This document shows positions 1 to 7,506 of a DNA stretch of 50,036 nucleotides, piece after piece. This stretch comes from JBKBMT01 sp046295655. GTDB lineage: Bacteria; Pseudomonadota; Alphaproteobacteria; Rhodobacterales; Rhodobacteraceae. The notes under the pieces were generated by a model. It did no database searches and was not told where the DNA came from. It was given only the letters and a program-made list of their open reading frames with translations. Location of the stretch: NCBI GenBank assembly GCA_046295655.1, contig JBKBMT010000014.1, positions 1 through 50,036 on the forward strand, read 5' to 3'. The number at the start of each line of letters is the position of its first letter. The first letter of the stretch is position 1. The position numbers and the translations under genes are program-made.

Positions 1-40
1 GAGGCCCGCGCGGCTGCCCGCGGGGCTGACGACCGCCGCC

Positions 41-76
41 CCGCCGCGCCGGCGCGGCGGCCGGGCAGGTGCCCGG
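41..76 (-). terminator. Tandem GC hairpins after neuA
   Basis: A perfect 20-nt palindrome at 41-60 (two CCGCCGCGCC-type arms, no loop) is followed directly by CCGGGCA-GG-TGCCCGG at 61-76. They end 2 nt before the neuA stop codon, so they form the 3' flank of the minus-strand operon. There is no clear U-tract, so this may be a transcript-end stabiliser or a Rho-assisted stop rather than a classic intrinsic terminator. Confidence 0.4.
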
Positions 77-78
77 CG

Positions 79-747
79 TCAGCTCTGACCCTTGAGCGCG
101 GCTTCGGCGCGGGCGAAATCCTCGGCGCCGTCGATGTCCGCCGCGCGTTCGGCCGGCATCACCACCGCGCCGATCCGGTCTGTCGCAAGGCGACCGGCAC
201 CACGGAACCAGTCCGCATCGAAGACATAGACCGCGCCGTTCGGGCGGTGGACGGCCGGCAGCGCCTGACGGTTCATGAAACAGAAGGCCGGATGGACCAG
301 CGGCCGAAACCGGCCATCTTCGACTGTCCCCCATTTCAGAACGCCTCGGTCGGCCTCGGTGACGGTGAGGACAAGGTCATATGCTCCGCCACGGAACAGC
401 GAGACCGCGGCGAAGATGTCGAACGGTTGCCGCAGCGGCGAGGTGGGTTGCAGCAGCACCACCGTTGCCGGGCCGGGGATTGCCGCCAGCGCATGCGCGA
501 TGACCGGGTCCATCGGCGTGTCGTCGGCCGCAAGCTCGGCCGGGCGCGCCAGGGCGGTTACACCCGGCCCGTGATCTCCGGCCAGGATCTCCGGGTGATC
601 GGTCGTCACCACGACCCGTGCCCCAACCGCCAGACCGTGATCCACCGAATGTCGATAGAGCGGCTTGCCGGCGAGAAGGCGCAGGTTCTTGCCCGGAAGG
701 CCCTTCGAGCCTGCGCGCACCGGGACGAGGGCCAGAAGCGGCTTCAC
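79..747 (-). CDS. neuA: Acylneuraminate cytidylyltransferase (CMP-sialic acid synthetase)
   Basis: A cytoplasmic 222-aa enzyme of the CMP-nonulosonate synthetase family, which activates sialic acid with CTP to give the CMP-sugar donor. The N-terminal nucleotide-binding signature is intact: PVRAGSKGLPGKN near residues 9-21, followed by LAGKPLYRHS. A later LLQPTSPLR segment near residue 100 is also typical. The start is GTG, overlapping the stop of the upstream GT30 gene by 4 nt (GTGA), so translation is probably coupled. It is the last gene of the neuB-neuC-GT30-neuA operon. The family also includes legionaminic and pseudaminic acid cytidylyltransferases and Kdo relatives. With NeuC and NeuB adjacent, and no dehydratase or aminotransferase, Neu5Ac-type sialic acid is the simplest substrate. 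Confidence 0.88.
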   Translation of the reverse strand: MKPLLALVPVRAGSKGLPGKNLRLLAGKPLYRHSVDHGLAVGARVVVTTDHPEILAGDHGPGVTALARPAELAADDTPMDPVIAHALAAIPGPATVVLLQPTSPLRQPFDIFAAVSLFRGGAYDLVLTVTEADRGVLKWGTVEDGRFRPLVHPAFCFMNRQALPAVHRPNGAVYVFDADWFRGAGRLATDRIGAVVMPAERAADIDGAEDFARAEAALKGQS

Positions 748-2075
748 CGCCTGTCCTCCAGCCAGGGTGACAACAGACGCAGGCTGCGCGCCGCGGCCCC
801 GGAATGGTCGGCAAAGAACCTGCTCGCCCTCTCGGCCAGCGCCGCTCGCGCCTCCGGATCCGCCACCAGCGCGGCGATACGCGTTGCAAGCACCTCCGCG
901 TCGGCGCAGATCTCCAGCACACCGGCGGCCCGGGCCTCCTCGCCCGGGTACTCGATGGTCCAGACATGCGGCCCGACCAGCACCGGTTTCCGCAGGGCCA
1001 GAGGTTCGATCACGTTATGCGCCCCCTTCGGCACGAAACCGCCCCCGACGACCGCCAGATCGGCCACGGCCAGATAGAAATACATCTCGCCGAAACTGTC
1101 ACCCAGCAGGATGTCGGCCTCGCCCAGTCCGCCCGCGGCATGCAGGGCTTCGTCAAGTGCCCTGCTGCGTCGAACGACCTGCTGGCCTGCGCCACTCAGC
1201 ATCGCGGCCGTGGCGTCGAACAGTTCCGGGGCGCGCGGCACCCATACGAACAGCGGCGCCGGCTCGACGCTGGCCTGCACCTTGCGGATCGCGTCGAGAA
1301 ACACGGGCTCCTCGCCGGCGATGACCGAGGCGAGCGTGACCACGCCACGCCCGCCCAGCGCGGCACGGAATCCCGGCGCCGGCTCGGTCAGCCGCGCAGG
1401 TATCGGCTGATCGAAGCGCAACTCGCCGGCCGCCTGAACGTTCGGCGCGCCGATCTCGCGGAACCGCGCGGCATGGCGTTCGGATTTCGCCAGTACGCCC
1501 GCGACCAGGCTGGCCGGATGGCCGACCCACCGTGCCAACCGCCGCGCACGAGGCCAGCTTCTTGCCGGGATCTGGCTGTTGGCCAGCACCAGGGGCACAC
1601 CGGCGCGGGCGCATTCGGCGATCATTGTCGGCCAGATCTCGATTTCCAGGACGATGACCAGCCGCGGTCTGGCCCGCGGCAGGATCCTGCGCCAGGCAAA
1701 GGCCAGATCGACCGGCAGATAGCGCACAAGGGCCCGACCGGCCGCGATCTCGGGTGCAAGCGCGTCTTTGGCGGCATCGCGGCCCGCCGGCGTCAGATGC
1801 GTCGTGACCACCCGGTGCCCGCTGTCGAGAAGCGCGCGCACCAGCGGCAGCGCGGATCGCATCTCGCCCAGGCTTACCGCGTGCACCCAGACGGCATCCC
1901 GCAGCACCGGTCCACCGCCGAAGCGTTCGTTCCAGTGGAGACGGTAACGCGGATCGCGCCGGCCACGATGCCAGAGGTAGGCCAGCAGCAGGGGCAGGCC
2001 AAGGCCCAGGGCGAGGCGCCAGAGGATCAGCGCGATCCGCAGCGCCGGAGACGGGCGGCGTTCAGTGCGCGTCAC
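744..2075 (-). CDS. GT30 (Kdo transferase-like) glycosyltransferase inside the sialic acid operon
   Basis: A 443-aa member of the WaaA/KdtA (GT30) family, whose known members transfer Kdo from CMP-Kdo to lipid A. A hydrophobic N-terminal anchor lies near residues 12-33. The acceptor-side SLGEMRSALP (catalytic Glu), EIEIWP and KGAHNVIEPLA motifs are present. Several positions differ from the WaaA pattern as I recall it: ASVIAGEE where ASTHxGEE is usual, NSQIPARS for NARLSxRS, and GAHN for GGHN. The GTG start overlaps the end of neuC by 14 nt, and the stop overlaps neuA by 4 nt, so it is co-translated with sialic acid synthesis. It could be the cell's ordinary Kdo transferase, or a dedicated transferase using the CMP-nonulosonate made by its neighbours. 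I favour the second, as inference from context and motif changes. Confidence 0.8.
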   Translation of the reverse strand: MTRTERRPSPALRIALILWRLALGLGLPLLLAYLWHRGRRDPRYRLHWNERFGGGPVLRDAVWVHAVSLGEMRSALPLVRALLDSGHRVVTTHLTPAGRDAAKDALAPEIAAGRALVRYLPVDLAFAWRRILPRARPRLVIVLEIEIWPTMIAECARAGVPLVLANSQIPARSWPRARRLARWVGHPASLVAGVLAKSERHAARFREIGAPNVQAAGELRFDQPIPARLTEPAPGFRAALGGRGVVTLASVIAGEEPVFLDAIRKVQASVEPAPLFVWVPRAPELFDATAAMLSGAGQQVVRRSRALDEALHAAGGLGEADILLGDSFGEMYFYLAVADLAVVGGGFVPKGAHNVIEPLALRKPVLVGPHVWTIEYPGEEARAAGVLEICADAEVLATRIAALVADPEARAALAERASRFFADHSGAAARSLRLLSPWLEDRR

Positions 2076-3180
2076 GGAACGATTTCTGCAACGGCACCTC
2101 CCAGAACGCCGGGTCCTTCAGGACGGCGACGAAGCGCTCGGTCGCGCGCCCCTCGCCGAAGGCCCGATGCGCCGGAAAGCGCCTGCCCCATTGCCGGTCC
2201 AGAAACGCCGCGACCGCCGACCTGTCCCCGGCTGCCGCATGGTGCACCGATGGCGCTGCAGCCCGGTTGGTCTGACGCGTGCCTACATCGAGCGAGGGGA
2301 TGCCCAGGAAAGGCGCCTCGCGCACCCCAGCGCTGGAATTTCCCACCACGCAGCCTGCGTGTTTCATCAGTTCCGAGAAGTGGGCAAAACGCATCGAGGG
2401 CAGGCAGCGAAAGCGGTCGGAGGGCAGGCGGCCGATCCGGTCGAGGATCGGCTCTGCCCCCGGGTCGTTGTTGGGCAGGATCACCACGAAGCAACGACCC
2501 GACGCCTCCAGTGCCCCGAACAGCGCATCGGCCTGCGCCGCCATCTGGGCCGCTTCCGACGTGACCGGGTGGAACACGGCAATGCCGTAGTCGTCGAACG
2601 GAATGGCATACCGGTCGCGCACGGCGTCCAGCGTCACCCCCGACGGCCCCGCGTGCCGGTCAAGCTCGGGCGAGCCGATGGCATGGACGCTGTCCGCCGC
2701 TTCGCCAAGCGCCAGCACCCGGTCCCGTGCCGCCTCGGACGAAACGAAATGATGATGCGCCAGCTTGGTGTTGCAGTGCCGGAACACTTCGTCGATGGTG
2801 CCCGAGACCTCGCCGCCCTCGACATGGGCGCAGCGGACGTAGTTCGTGGCCGCGACCAGCGCGCAGGCCAGCGCCTCGACCCGGTCGCCGTGGACCACGA
2901 CCAGATCGGGACGGTGCTCTGCCACGAAGTCCGAAAAGCCCAGCACCGTCTTGGCGAGGATCATGTCCTGCGGATCGCCTGGGCGTTGATTGAGGAACTC
3001 GTGCACCGCAACACCGGGGGTTCGCGCCACCTCGATCTTGGTCAGCCCGTAGCGGTCCAGCATGTGCATGCCGGTGACGAAGAAGGCCACGTCGAAGCCG
3101 GCATCCCGCGCCGCCGTCGCGAGCGGCTCGACCTTGCCGAAATCCGCACGCGTTCCGGTCACGAACAGGATCTGCCGCAT
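2062..3180 (-). CDS. neuC: UDP-GlcNAc 2-epimerase, hydrolysing (NeuC family)
   Basis: A 372-aa GT-B-fold enzyme that converts UDP-GlcNAc to ManNAc plus UDP, the first committed step to sialic acid. The start is MRQILFVTGTRADFGKVEPL, with the TGTRADF motif of NeuC. VVHGDRVEALA and HVEGGEVSGTIDEVFRH (near residues 95-135) contain the conserved Asp and Glu residues, and GNSSAGVREA (near 285) binds the UDP end. The gene begins 3 nt after the neuB stop and overlaps the GT30 gene by 14 nt. The legionaminic acid enzyme LegG is homologous and cannot be excluded, but the companion LegB/LegC-type genes are absent from the window. Confidence 0.9.
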   Translation of the reverse strand: MRQILFVTGTRADFGKVEPLATAARDAGFDVAFFVTGMHMLDRYGLTKIEVARTPGVAVHEFLNQRPGDPQDMILAKTVLGFSDFVAEHRPDLVVVHGDRVEALACALVAATNYVRCAHVEGGEVSGTIDEVFRHCNTKLAHHHFVSSEAARDRVLALGEAADSVHAIGSPELDRHAGPSGVTLDAVRDRYAIPFDDYGIAVFHPVTSEAAQMAAQADALFGALEASGRCFVVILPNNDPGAEPILDRIGRLPSDRFRCLPSMRFAHFSELMKHAGCVVGNSSAGVREAPFLGIPSLDVGTRQTNRAAAPSVHHAAAGDRSAVAAFLDRQWGRRFPAHRAFGEGRATERFVAVLKDPAFWEVPLQKSFRDAH

Positions 3181-3183
3181 GCT

Positions 3184-4212
3184 TCAGTCCAGATCCGACC
3201 AGCGAAGCTGCGTGTTGCGGCGCACGGCGCGGTTCAGCCTCCGGCCGACCACCTTGTCGAAATCGAACCCAGGTATCTCTCCCGAGCCTGGTCTGCGGGC
3301 CCAGATATCGGACTCTTCGATCACGTGGCCCGCAGGCAGATCACGATCGGCGACCACGCTGGCGCGGGCGAAGCGATAGACCGGTTCCTCCGCCGGTGTG
3401 CGTCCCTTCTCGTTGCTCAGGGCCAGATGGATCTCGCGGCTGCGGTCGATGAGGAACCGAAGCTCTGCCGGATCCATCGAGCAGGAGATGTCGGGGCCCG
3501 GCCGATAGCGGCTGTCGGTGAAATGTCGCTCGATGATCGTGGCGCCGAGCGCCACCGCCGCCAGCGCCATCGTCGGGCCGATGGAATGGTCCGAGAAGCC
3601 GACCTGCGCCCGCGGAAAGGCCTCGCGCAGGGCGGCGATGCCCCTGAGACTAACGATCCCGGGTGGCGAGGGATAAAGGTTGGTGCACTGCAGCAGCGCG
3701 TAGTCGATCCCGGCCGCATCGAGGATCGCGACCGCGGGTCGCACCGTCTCGATCGTCTGCATGCCGGTAGACAGGATCACCGGCCGGCCCATCCGGGCGA
3801 TGTGGCGGATCAACGGCAGGTTGTCGGCCTCGCCCGAGCCGATCTTGAAGGCCGGGACGTCCAGCGCGTGCAGGAAATCCGCCGCCGCCCGGCTGAAGGG
3901 TGTCGAGATCCAGATGAGCCCCAGCCCCTCGGCATAGGACTTGAGCTCTGCCTCCTCGTCCCGCGACAGGGCGCAGCGTTCCATCACCTCCCAGATCGAG
4001 ACGTCGGCATTGGGCGGAAAGATCGCCTTCGCCTCCTCCGTCATCTCGTCCTCGAGAACATGCGTCTGGTGCTTGACACATTCGCAGCCCGACAGGGCGG
4101 CCAGCCGGACCATCTCCTTCGCCACGGACAGGTCTCCGCCGTGGTTGATGCCGATCTCGGCGATAACCAGGGGCGGGGCCTCGGGCGAAATCTCTCTGTG
4201 CGCGATCTTCAT
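3184..4212 (-). CDS. neuB: N-acetylneuraminate synthase family protein
   Basis: A 342-aa sialic acid synthase that condenses ManNAc with phosphoenolpyruvate. The N-terminal TIM barrel carries IAEIGINHGGD near residues 17-27, KIGSGEADN, the GFSDHS motif with following GATIIERHFT (metal-binding His and Glu), and RYRPGPDISCSMDP. A C-terminal SAF/antifreeze-like domain covers roughly residues 275-342 (ARASVVADRDLPAGHVI). I chose the ATG at 4212 over an upstream in-frame start at 4266. It gives the family N-terminus MKIAHREIS and has AAGAGG-type ribosome binding site spacing. It is the first core gene of the neuB-neuC-GT30-neuA operon. Confidence 0.92.
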   Translation of the reverse strand: MKIAHREISPEAPPLVIAEIGINHGGDLSVAKEMVRLAALSGCECVKHQTHVLEDEMTEEAKAIFPPNADVSIWEVMERCALSRDEEAELKSYAEGLGLIWISTPFSRAAADFLHALDVPAFKIGSGEADNLPLIRHIARMGRPVILSTGMQTIETVRPAVAILDAAGIDYALLQCTNLYPSPPGIVSLRGIAALREAFPRAQVGFSDHSIGPTMALAAVALGATIIERHFTDSRYRPGPDISCSMDPAELRFLIDRSREIHLALSNEKGRTPAEEPVYRFARASVVADRDLPAGHVIEESDIWARRPGSGEIPGFDFDKVVGRRLNRAVRRNTQLRWSDLD

Positions 4213-4273
4213 GGTCGGCCTCTTGCGACACCCGACGGGAATCGCACTTTCCCCGCCTGTGCGCAACCGCGGC

Positions 4274-5353
4274 TCAGCGCCTGCCGCGATGTCCGGTCTC
4301 GAATTTCCCTCCCGTCCGTGTCGCCAGGAAGGGGCCGAGCGGGATCGATTCCTGTTTCAGGAACCCCTGCGCGGGCAGCGTGCCGTCACGCACCATCTCG
4401 ATGACGGCCACCACCGAGGCAGAGGTGGTCCAGGCGATCGCGGTGCGACGGCGGCCGTTGACCTCCAGCGGATAGTAGGCGCGCACATATTCCTTGCGTC
4501 GCAGCTGCCCCCCCTGCCAGCCTTCGGCCGCGACATGCAGATAGACCACGTCCTCGTCCACCGGCGGCTTGGCGTGGGTCAGGATCCGCCCTGCCTCCTC
4601 GCGCCGTTCGCGCATCAGCAGTTCATGGAAGAAGAAATTCATCAGCTGGACATGACCGGGGTAGCGCATCGTCTTGTAGTCAAGGTTCTCGACCACCCCG
4701 GCATAGGTCTCGCACATGGTTCCGAGACCACCGGAGGTTGTGAAGGCCTCGAGCTTCACGCCGTCGATATAGATGGTCTCGACCCATTCCATGGCCGAGA
4801 CCGTCTTGTGCACGCCCTCCTCGATCACCTCGCAATCGTTGAGATACTCGTTCACCACACCCTCGGGCGACCAGTTGAAGGCATAGCCCAGAAGCCCGGT
4901 CGGGTTCTGCGGCAGCGCGCCCACCCGCAACCGGATCGAGCGGACGCGGTCGAACTTGTCGGCGAGGAACGCGCCGACGATGCCGACGAAGCCGGGAGCA
5001 AGCCCACACTGCGGCGCCATGATCCCCCTTGCCGTGGCGGACAGGCGACGGATGTGTTGTGTGGTCGGGACATCCTCGGTCAGATCGAAGTAGTGCAACC
5101 CCATTTCATGGGCCACGGTCGAGACCCCGATGTTCAGATGATAGGGCAGGCAGGACAGCACTGCGTCCTGCCCGGCAAGCACGCGCCTCAGGTCGGCCGC
5201 AGTCGCGACGTCGCAGGATTCGACCGGGAACGGCGCATCGGCCAGTCCCCGCGCGTCCACTCCGGTGACCTTGAACCCGGCGTCGGCCAGCAGTTCGGCC
5301 GCCAGATGTCCTACCTTGCCCAGACCCAGAACGGCGATGCTGTCGAACGGCAT
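4274..5353 (-). CDS. Saccharopine dehydrogenase family oxidoreductase
   Basis: A 359-aa protein with an N-terminal Rossmann motif IAVLGLGKVGHLAAELL (residues 5-21) and the acidic VDARG end of strand 2, as expected for NAD(P) binding. The body (DAVLSCLPYHLN, GLHYFDLTED, GLAPGFVGIVGA) matches lysine 6-dehydrogenase/saccharopine-dehydrogenase-like proteins. The ATG at 5353 is preceded by GGAGG at ideal spacing, so the upstream GTG start is rejected. It lies 61 nt upstream of neuB on the same strand and may share its transcript, but nothing links its chemistry to sialic acid. The substrate is unknown. Upstream, near 5418-5480, two GACGGnTCGA copies could be operator half-sites; this is weak. Confidence 0.75.
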   Translation of the reverse strand: MPFDSIAVLGLGKVGHLAAELLADAGFKVTGVDARGLADAPFPVESCDVATAADLRRVLAGQDAVLSCLPYHLNIGVSTVAHEMGLHYFDLTEDVPTTQHIRRLSATARGIMAPQCGLAPGFVGIVGAFLADKFDRVRSIRLRVGALPQNPTGLLGYAFNWSPEGVVNEYLNDCEVIEEGVHKTVSAMEWVETIYIDGVKLEAFTTSGGLGTMCETYAGVVENLDYKTMRYPGHVQLMNFFFHELLMRERREEAGRILTHAKPPVDEDVVYLHVAAEGWQGGQLRRKEYVRAYYPLEVNGRRRTAIAWTTSASVVAVIEMVRDGTLPAQGFLKQESIPLGPFLATRTGGKFETGHRGRR

Positions 5354-5567
5354 GTGGCCTCCTTCTCGTTCCCGGACCACTCTGCCTGCCGCAAGCGCCG
5401 AAGTCGCGCGCCAATCCGACGGTTCGATCCGTCTGCGCCAGCTTTCTGACGGAGCGTTCCGACGGATCGACGCACCGGACGGCTCCTTCGCACAGGGCCG
5501 GAAGCACTGCCCAGCAAACGGCGGATAGCGCTTTTCAAGCCGCCATCGCGCTGCTAGACGGGGCGAC

Positions 5568-5658
5568 GGAGACGTGGCCGAGTGGTCGAAGGCGCTCCCC
5601 TGCTAAGGGAGTAGGGCTCAAAAGGCCCTCGTGGGTTCGAATCCCATCGTCTCCGCCA
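5568..5658 (+). tRNA. tRNA-Ser (anticodon GCU)
   Basis: A class II tRNA with a long variable arm. The acceptor stem GGAGACG (5568-5574) pairs with CGTCTCC (5648-5654), followed by discriminator G and an encoded CCA. The anticodon stem is CTCCC/GGGAG around the loop CTGCTAA, giving GCT. The T arm GGGTTCGAATCCC is canonical. A plausible promoter, TTTCAA (5533-5538) with a 16-nt spacer and TAGACG (5555-5560), sits just upstream. There is no integrase nearby, and no duplicated 3' end that would suggest use as an attachment site. Confidence 0.97.
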
Positions 5659-6055
5659 CCAGATTTTGATTTCATTTGCCTTTCACGGATTTTGCGGAGC
5701 TACCCGCCAAACCACCCCCCATAATGGAATGTGGTTGCCCGCGGCCTTGCGTGCGGGACGATTGCACTGGCACCTTGACGGGCTTGGCCGGTGCTTCCCG
5801 ATGTTTCCGGCACAGTCTTGCGCCCGGCAGGCGAGGGACTGGCCACGCCGCCAGCAGCTTCCGGCGTTCTCGCGCCGCCCGCTTGCGGCACCTCCGCCTT
5901 CGTCATCTGCGCCGATCGTGCCGCCGGGACGGCAGGGCAAGCTTGGGTCGCGCGCGGCGGCCCGCGGACAGCACAGGGTTTCCCTGCAGATTTTCCGTGT
6001 TTGAAACCCGATTCGAATTCTGTTCTTTTCCCATGGGATTCTGCGAGGTTTGTCC
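5659..6055 (+). other. Intergenic region between tRNA-Ser and tupB
   Basis: About 400 nt without a gene I can support. Short open frames in both directions look like chance products of high GC. The first 60 nt and the last 60 nt are A/T-richer than the surroundings. A TTGAAA at 6001-6006 could be a -35 box for the tup operon, but no good -10 follows. A small ATTCGAAT palindrome lies at 6011-6018. I see no molybdenum-cofactor-type riboswitch fold by eye. Confidence 0.4.
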
Positions 6056-6751
6056 GTGGACGGCCCCTTCACCATCGCCTTCCGCCTGATCGCCAGCGGC
6101 GATCCTGGTCTGCTGCAGATCATCGGGTTGTCGCTGCGGGTCACGTTGACCGCCGTGGTCGTCGCCTGCGCCGTCGGCCTGCCGCTGGGCGCGGCGCTGG
6201 CGATGGCGCGGTTTCCGGGTCGGGGCGCGGTTATCGTGGTGTTCAACGCATTGATGGGCCTGCCGCCCGTGGTGGCAGGGCTGGTGGTCTATCTGCTGCT
6301 GTCGCGCTCGGGGCCGCTCGGTCCGCTCGCGCTGCTGTTCACCCCGACAGCGATGGTGATCGCCCAGACGCTGCTGATCCTGCCAATCGTCATCTCGCTG
6401 ACCCGATCGGTGGTCGAGGACCTCTGGTCCGAGTATCGTGACCAGTTGCGCAGCCTGGGCGCGAACCGCCTGAGGGCGGTCCCCACGCTTCTTTGGGACG
6501 GACGGGTCAGCCTGCTGACCGGGGTGCTGGCGGGCTTCGGCCGTGCCTCGGCCGAGGTCGGCGCGGTGCTGATCGTGGGTGGCAACATCGCGGGTCATAC
6601 CCGCACGATGACCACCGCCATCACGCTGGAAACGAGCAGGGGCAATCTGGGCCTTGCGGTGGCGCTGGGGATCATTCTGCTTGCCCTCACGCTGACGCTG
6701 AATGCCGCGGCATGGGGTGCGGGGCAATGGGCGCGGGAGCGTCTGGGATGA
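6056..6751 (+). CDS. tupB: Tungstate ABC transporter permease
   Basis: A 231-aa inner-membrane permease with about five or six hydrophobic segments (for example LSLRVTLTAVVVACAVGLPLG and MGLPPVVAGLVVYLLL). The cytoplasmic EAA-type loop reads EYRDQLRSLGANRLRAVPTL near residue 125. It forms the channel of a TupABC importer that brings tungstate (possibly molybdate) into the cell. The GTG at 6056 is preferred over an upstream TTG at 6050 because GAGG at 6045-6048 then lies 7 nt away. The stop overlaps the ATPase start (ATGA). The specificity call comes mainly from the TupA-like binding protein two genes downstream. Confidence 0.8.
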   Translation: MDGPFTIAFRLIASGDPGLLQIIGLSLRVTLTAVVVACAVGLPLGAALAMARFPGRGAVIVVFNALMGLPPVVAGLVVYLLLSRSGPLGPLALLFTPTAMVIAQTLLILPIVISLTRSVVEDLWSEYRDQLRSLGANRLRAVPTLLWDGRVSLLTGVLAGFGRASAEVGAVLIVGGNIAGHTRTMTTAITLETSRGNLGLAVALGIILLALTLTLNAAAWGAGQWARERLG

Positions 6752-7488
6752 TGGCTGCGCGCGGCATCTCCCCCCGAACGCTTCCGGTGCTGCCGCTGCG
6801 GCTCGAGGGTGCGAGCTATGCGGCGGGCGGGACGGTCCTGCTGTCCGATCTGAACCTGACCGTCGAGGCCGGGCGGCGGCTGGTCGTCATGGGGGCCAAC
6901 GGCGCGGGGAAGAGCCTTCTGCTGCGTCTGTGCCACGGGCTGATCGAGCCGACCGCCGGACGTCGGCTCTGGGCCACCGGCGAAACGCGGGTCCAGGCAC
7001 AGGCGATGGTATTCCAGCGTCCCGTGCTGCTGCGCCGGTCGGTGGCCGCAAACCTCGACTATCCGCTGGCGTTGAAGGGCATGGACCGTGCGGCGCGGCG
7101 CGATCTGGTTGCCCGGACGCTGGACAGGTTCGGGCTGACGGCGCTGGCCAACCGGCCGGCCCGGCTGCTTTCGGGCGGCGAACAGCAGCGACTGGCGCTG
7201 GCCCGTGCCCGGGTGATGGCACCCCAGATCCTGTTTCTGGACGAACCCTGCGCGGCGCTGGACCCCACCGCAACGCGGATCATCGAGGAGATGATCCTGC
7301 GCTTCGCGGTGGAAGGAATCACGATCGTCATGGCCCTCCATGACCTGGGTCAGGCCCGCCGCCTGGCCGAGGACGTGGCCTTCCTGCATCGTGGACGGCT
7401 GATCGAACATCGGTCGGCAAGCGCGTTCTTCGCGGGGCCTGAAACGCCCGAGGCGCGCGCATTCCTCGCCGGCGATCTGATCTGGTAG
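6748..7488 (+). CDS. tupC: Tungstate ABC transporter ATP-binding protein
   Basis: A 246-aa ABC ATPase that powers the adjacent permease. The Walker A motif GANGAGKS lies near residues 49-56, the Q-loop is VFQRPVLL, the signature is LSGGEQQRLALARA, Walker B is ILFLDEPCAALD, and the switch His is in MALHD. It starts within the tupB stop codon (4-nt overlap); a second ATG 3 nt downstream is equally possible. It is short, with no C-terminal TOBE/MOP regulatory domain of the kind seen in many ModC proteins, which fits a TupC-type ATPase. Confidence 0.82.
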   Translation: MMAARGISPRTLPVLPLRLEGASYAAGGTVLLSDLNLTVEAGRRLVVMGANGAGKSLLLRLCHGLIEPTAGRRLWATGETRVQAQAMVFQRPVLLRRSVAANLDYPLALKGMDRAARRDLVARTLDRFGLTALANRPARLLSGGEQQRLALARARVMAPQILFLDEPCAALDPTATRIIEEMILRFAVEGITIVMALHDLGQARRLAEDVAFLHRGRLIEHRSASAFFAGPETPEARAFLAGDLIW

Positions 7489-7506
7489 CCAGGGGAGACA
7501 CCGAAG

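Noticed and set aside
5568..5658. tRNA-Ser as an integration site of a mobile element
   Set aside because: No integrase, no repeated 3' end and no composition break were seen downstream.
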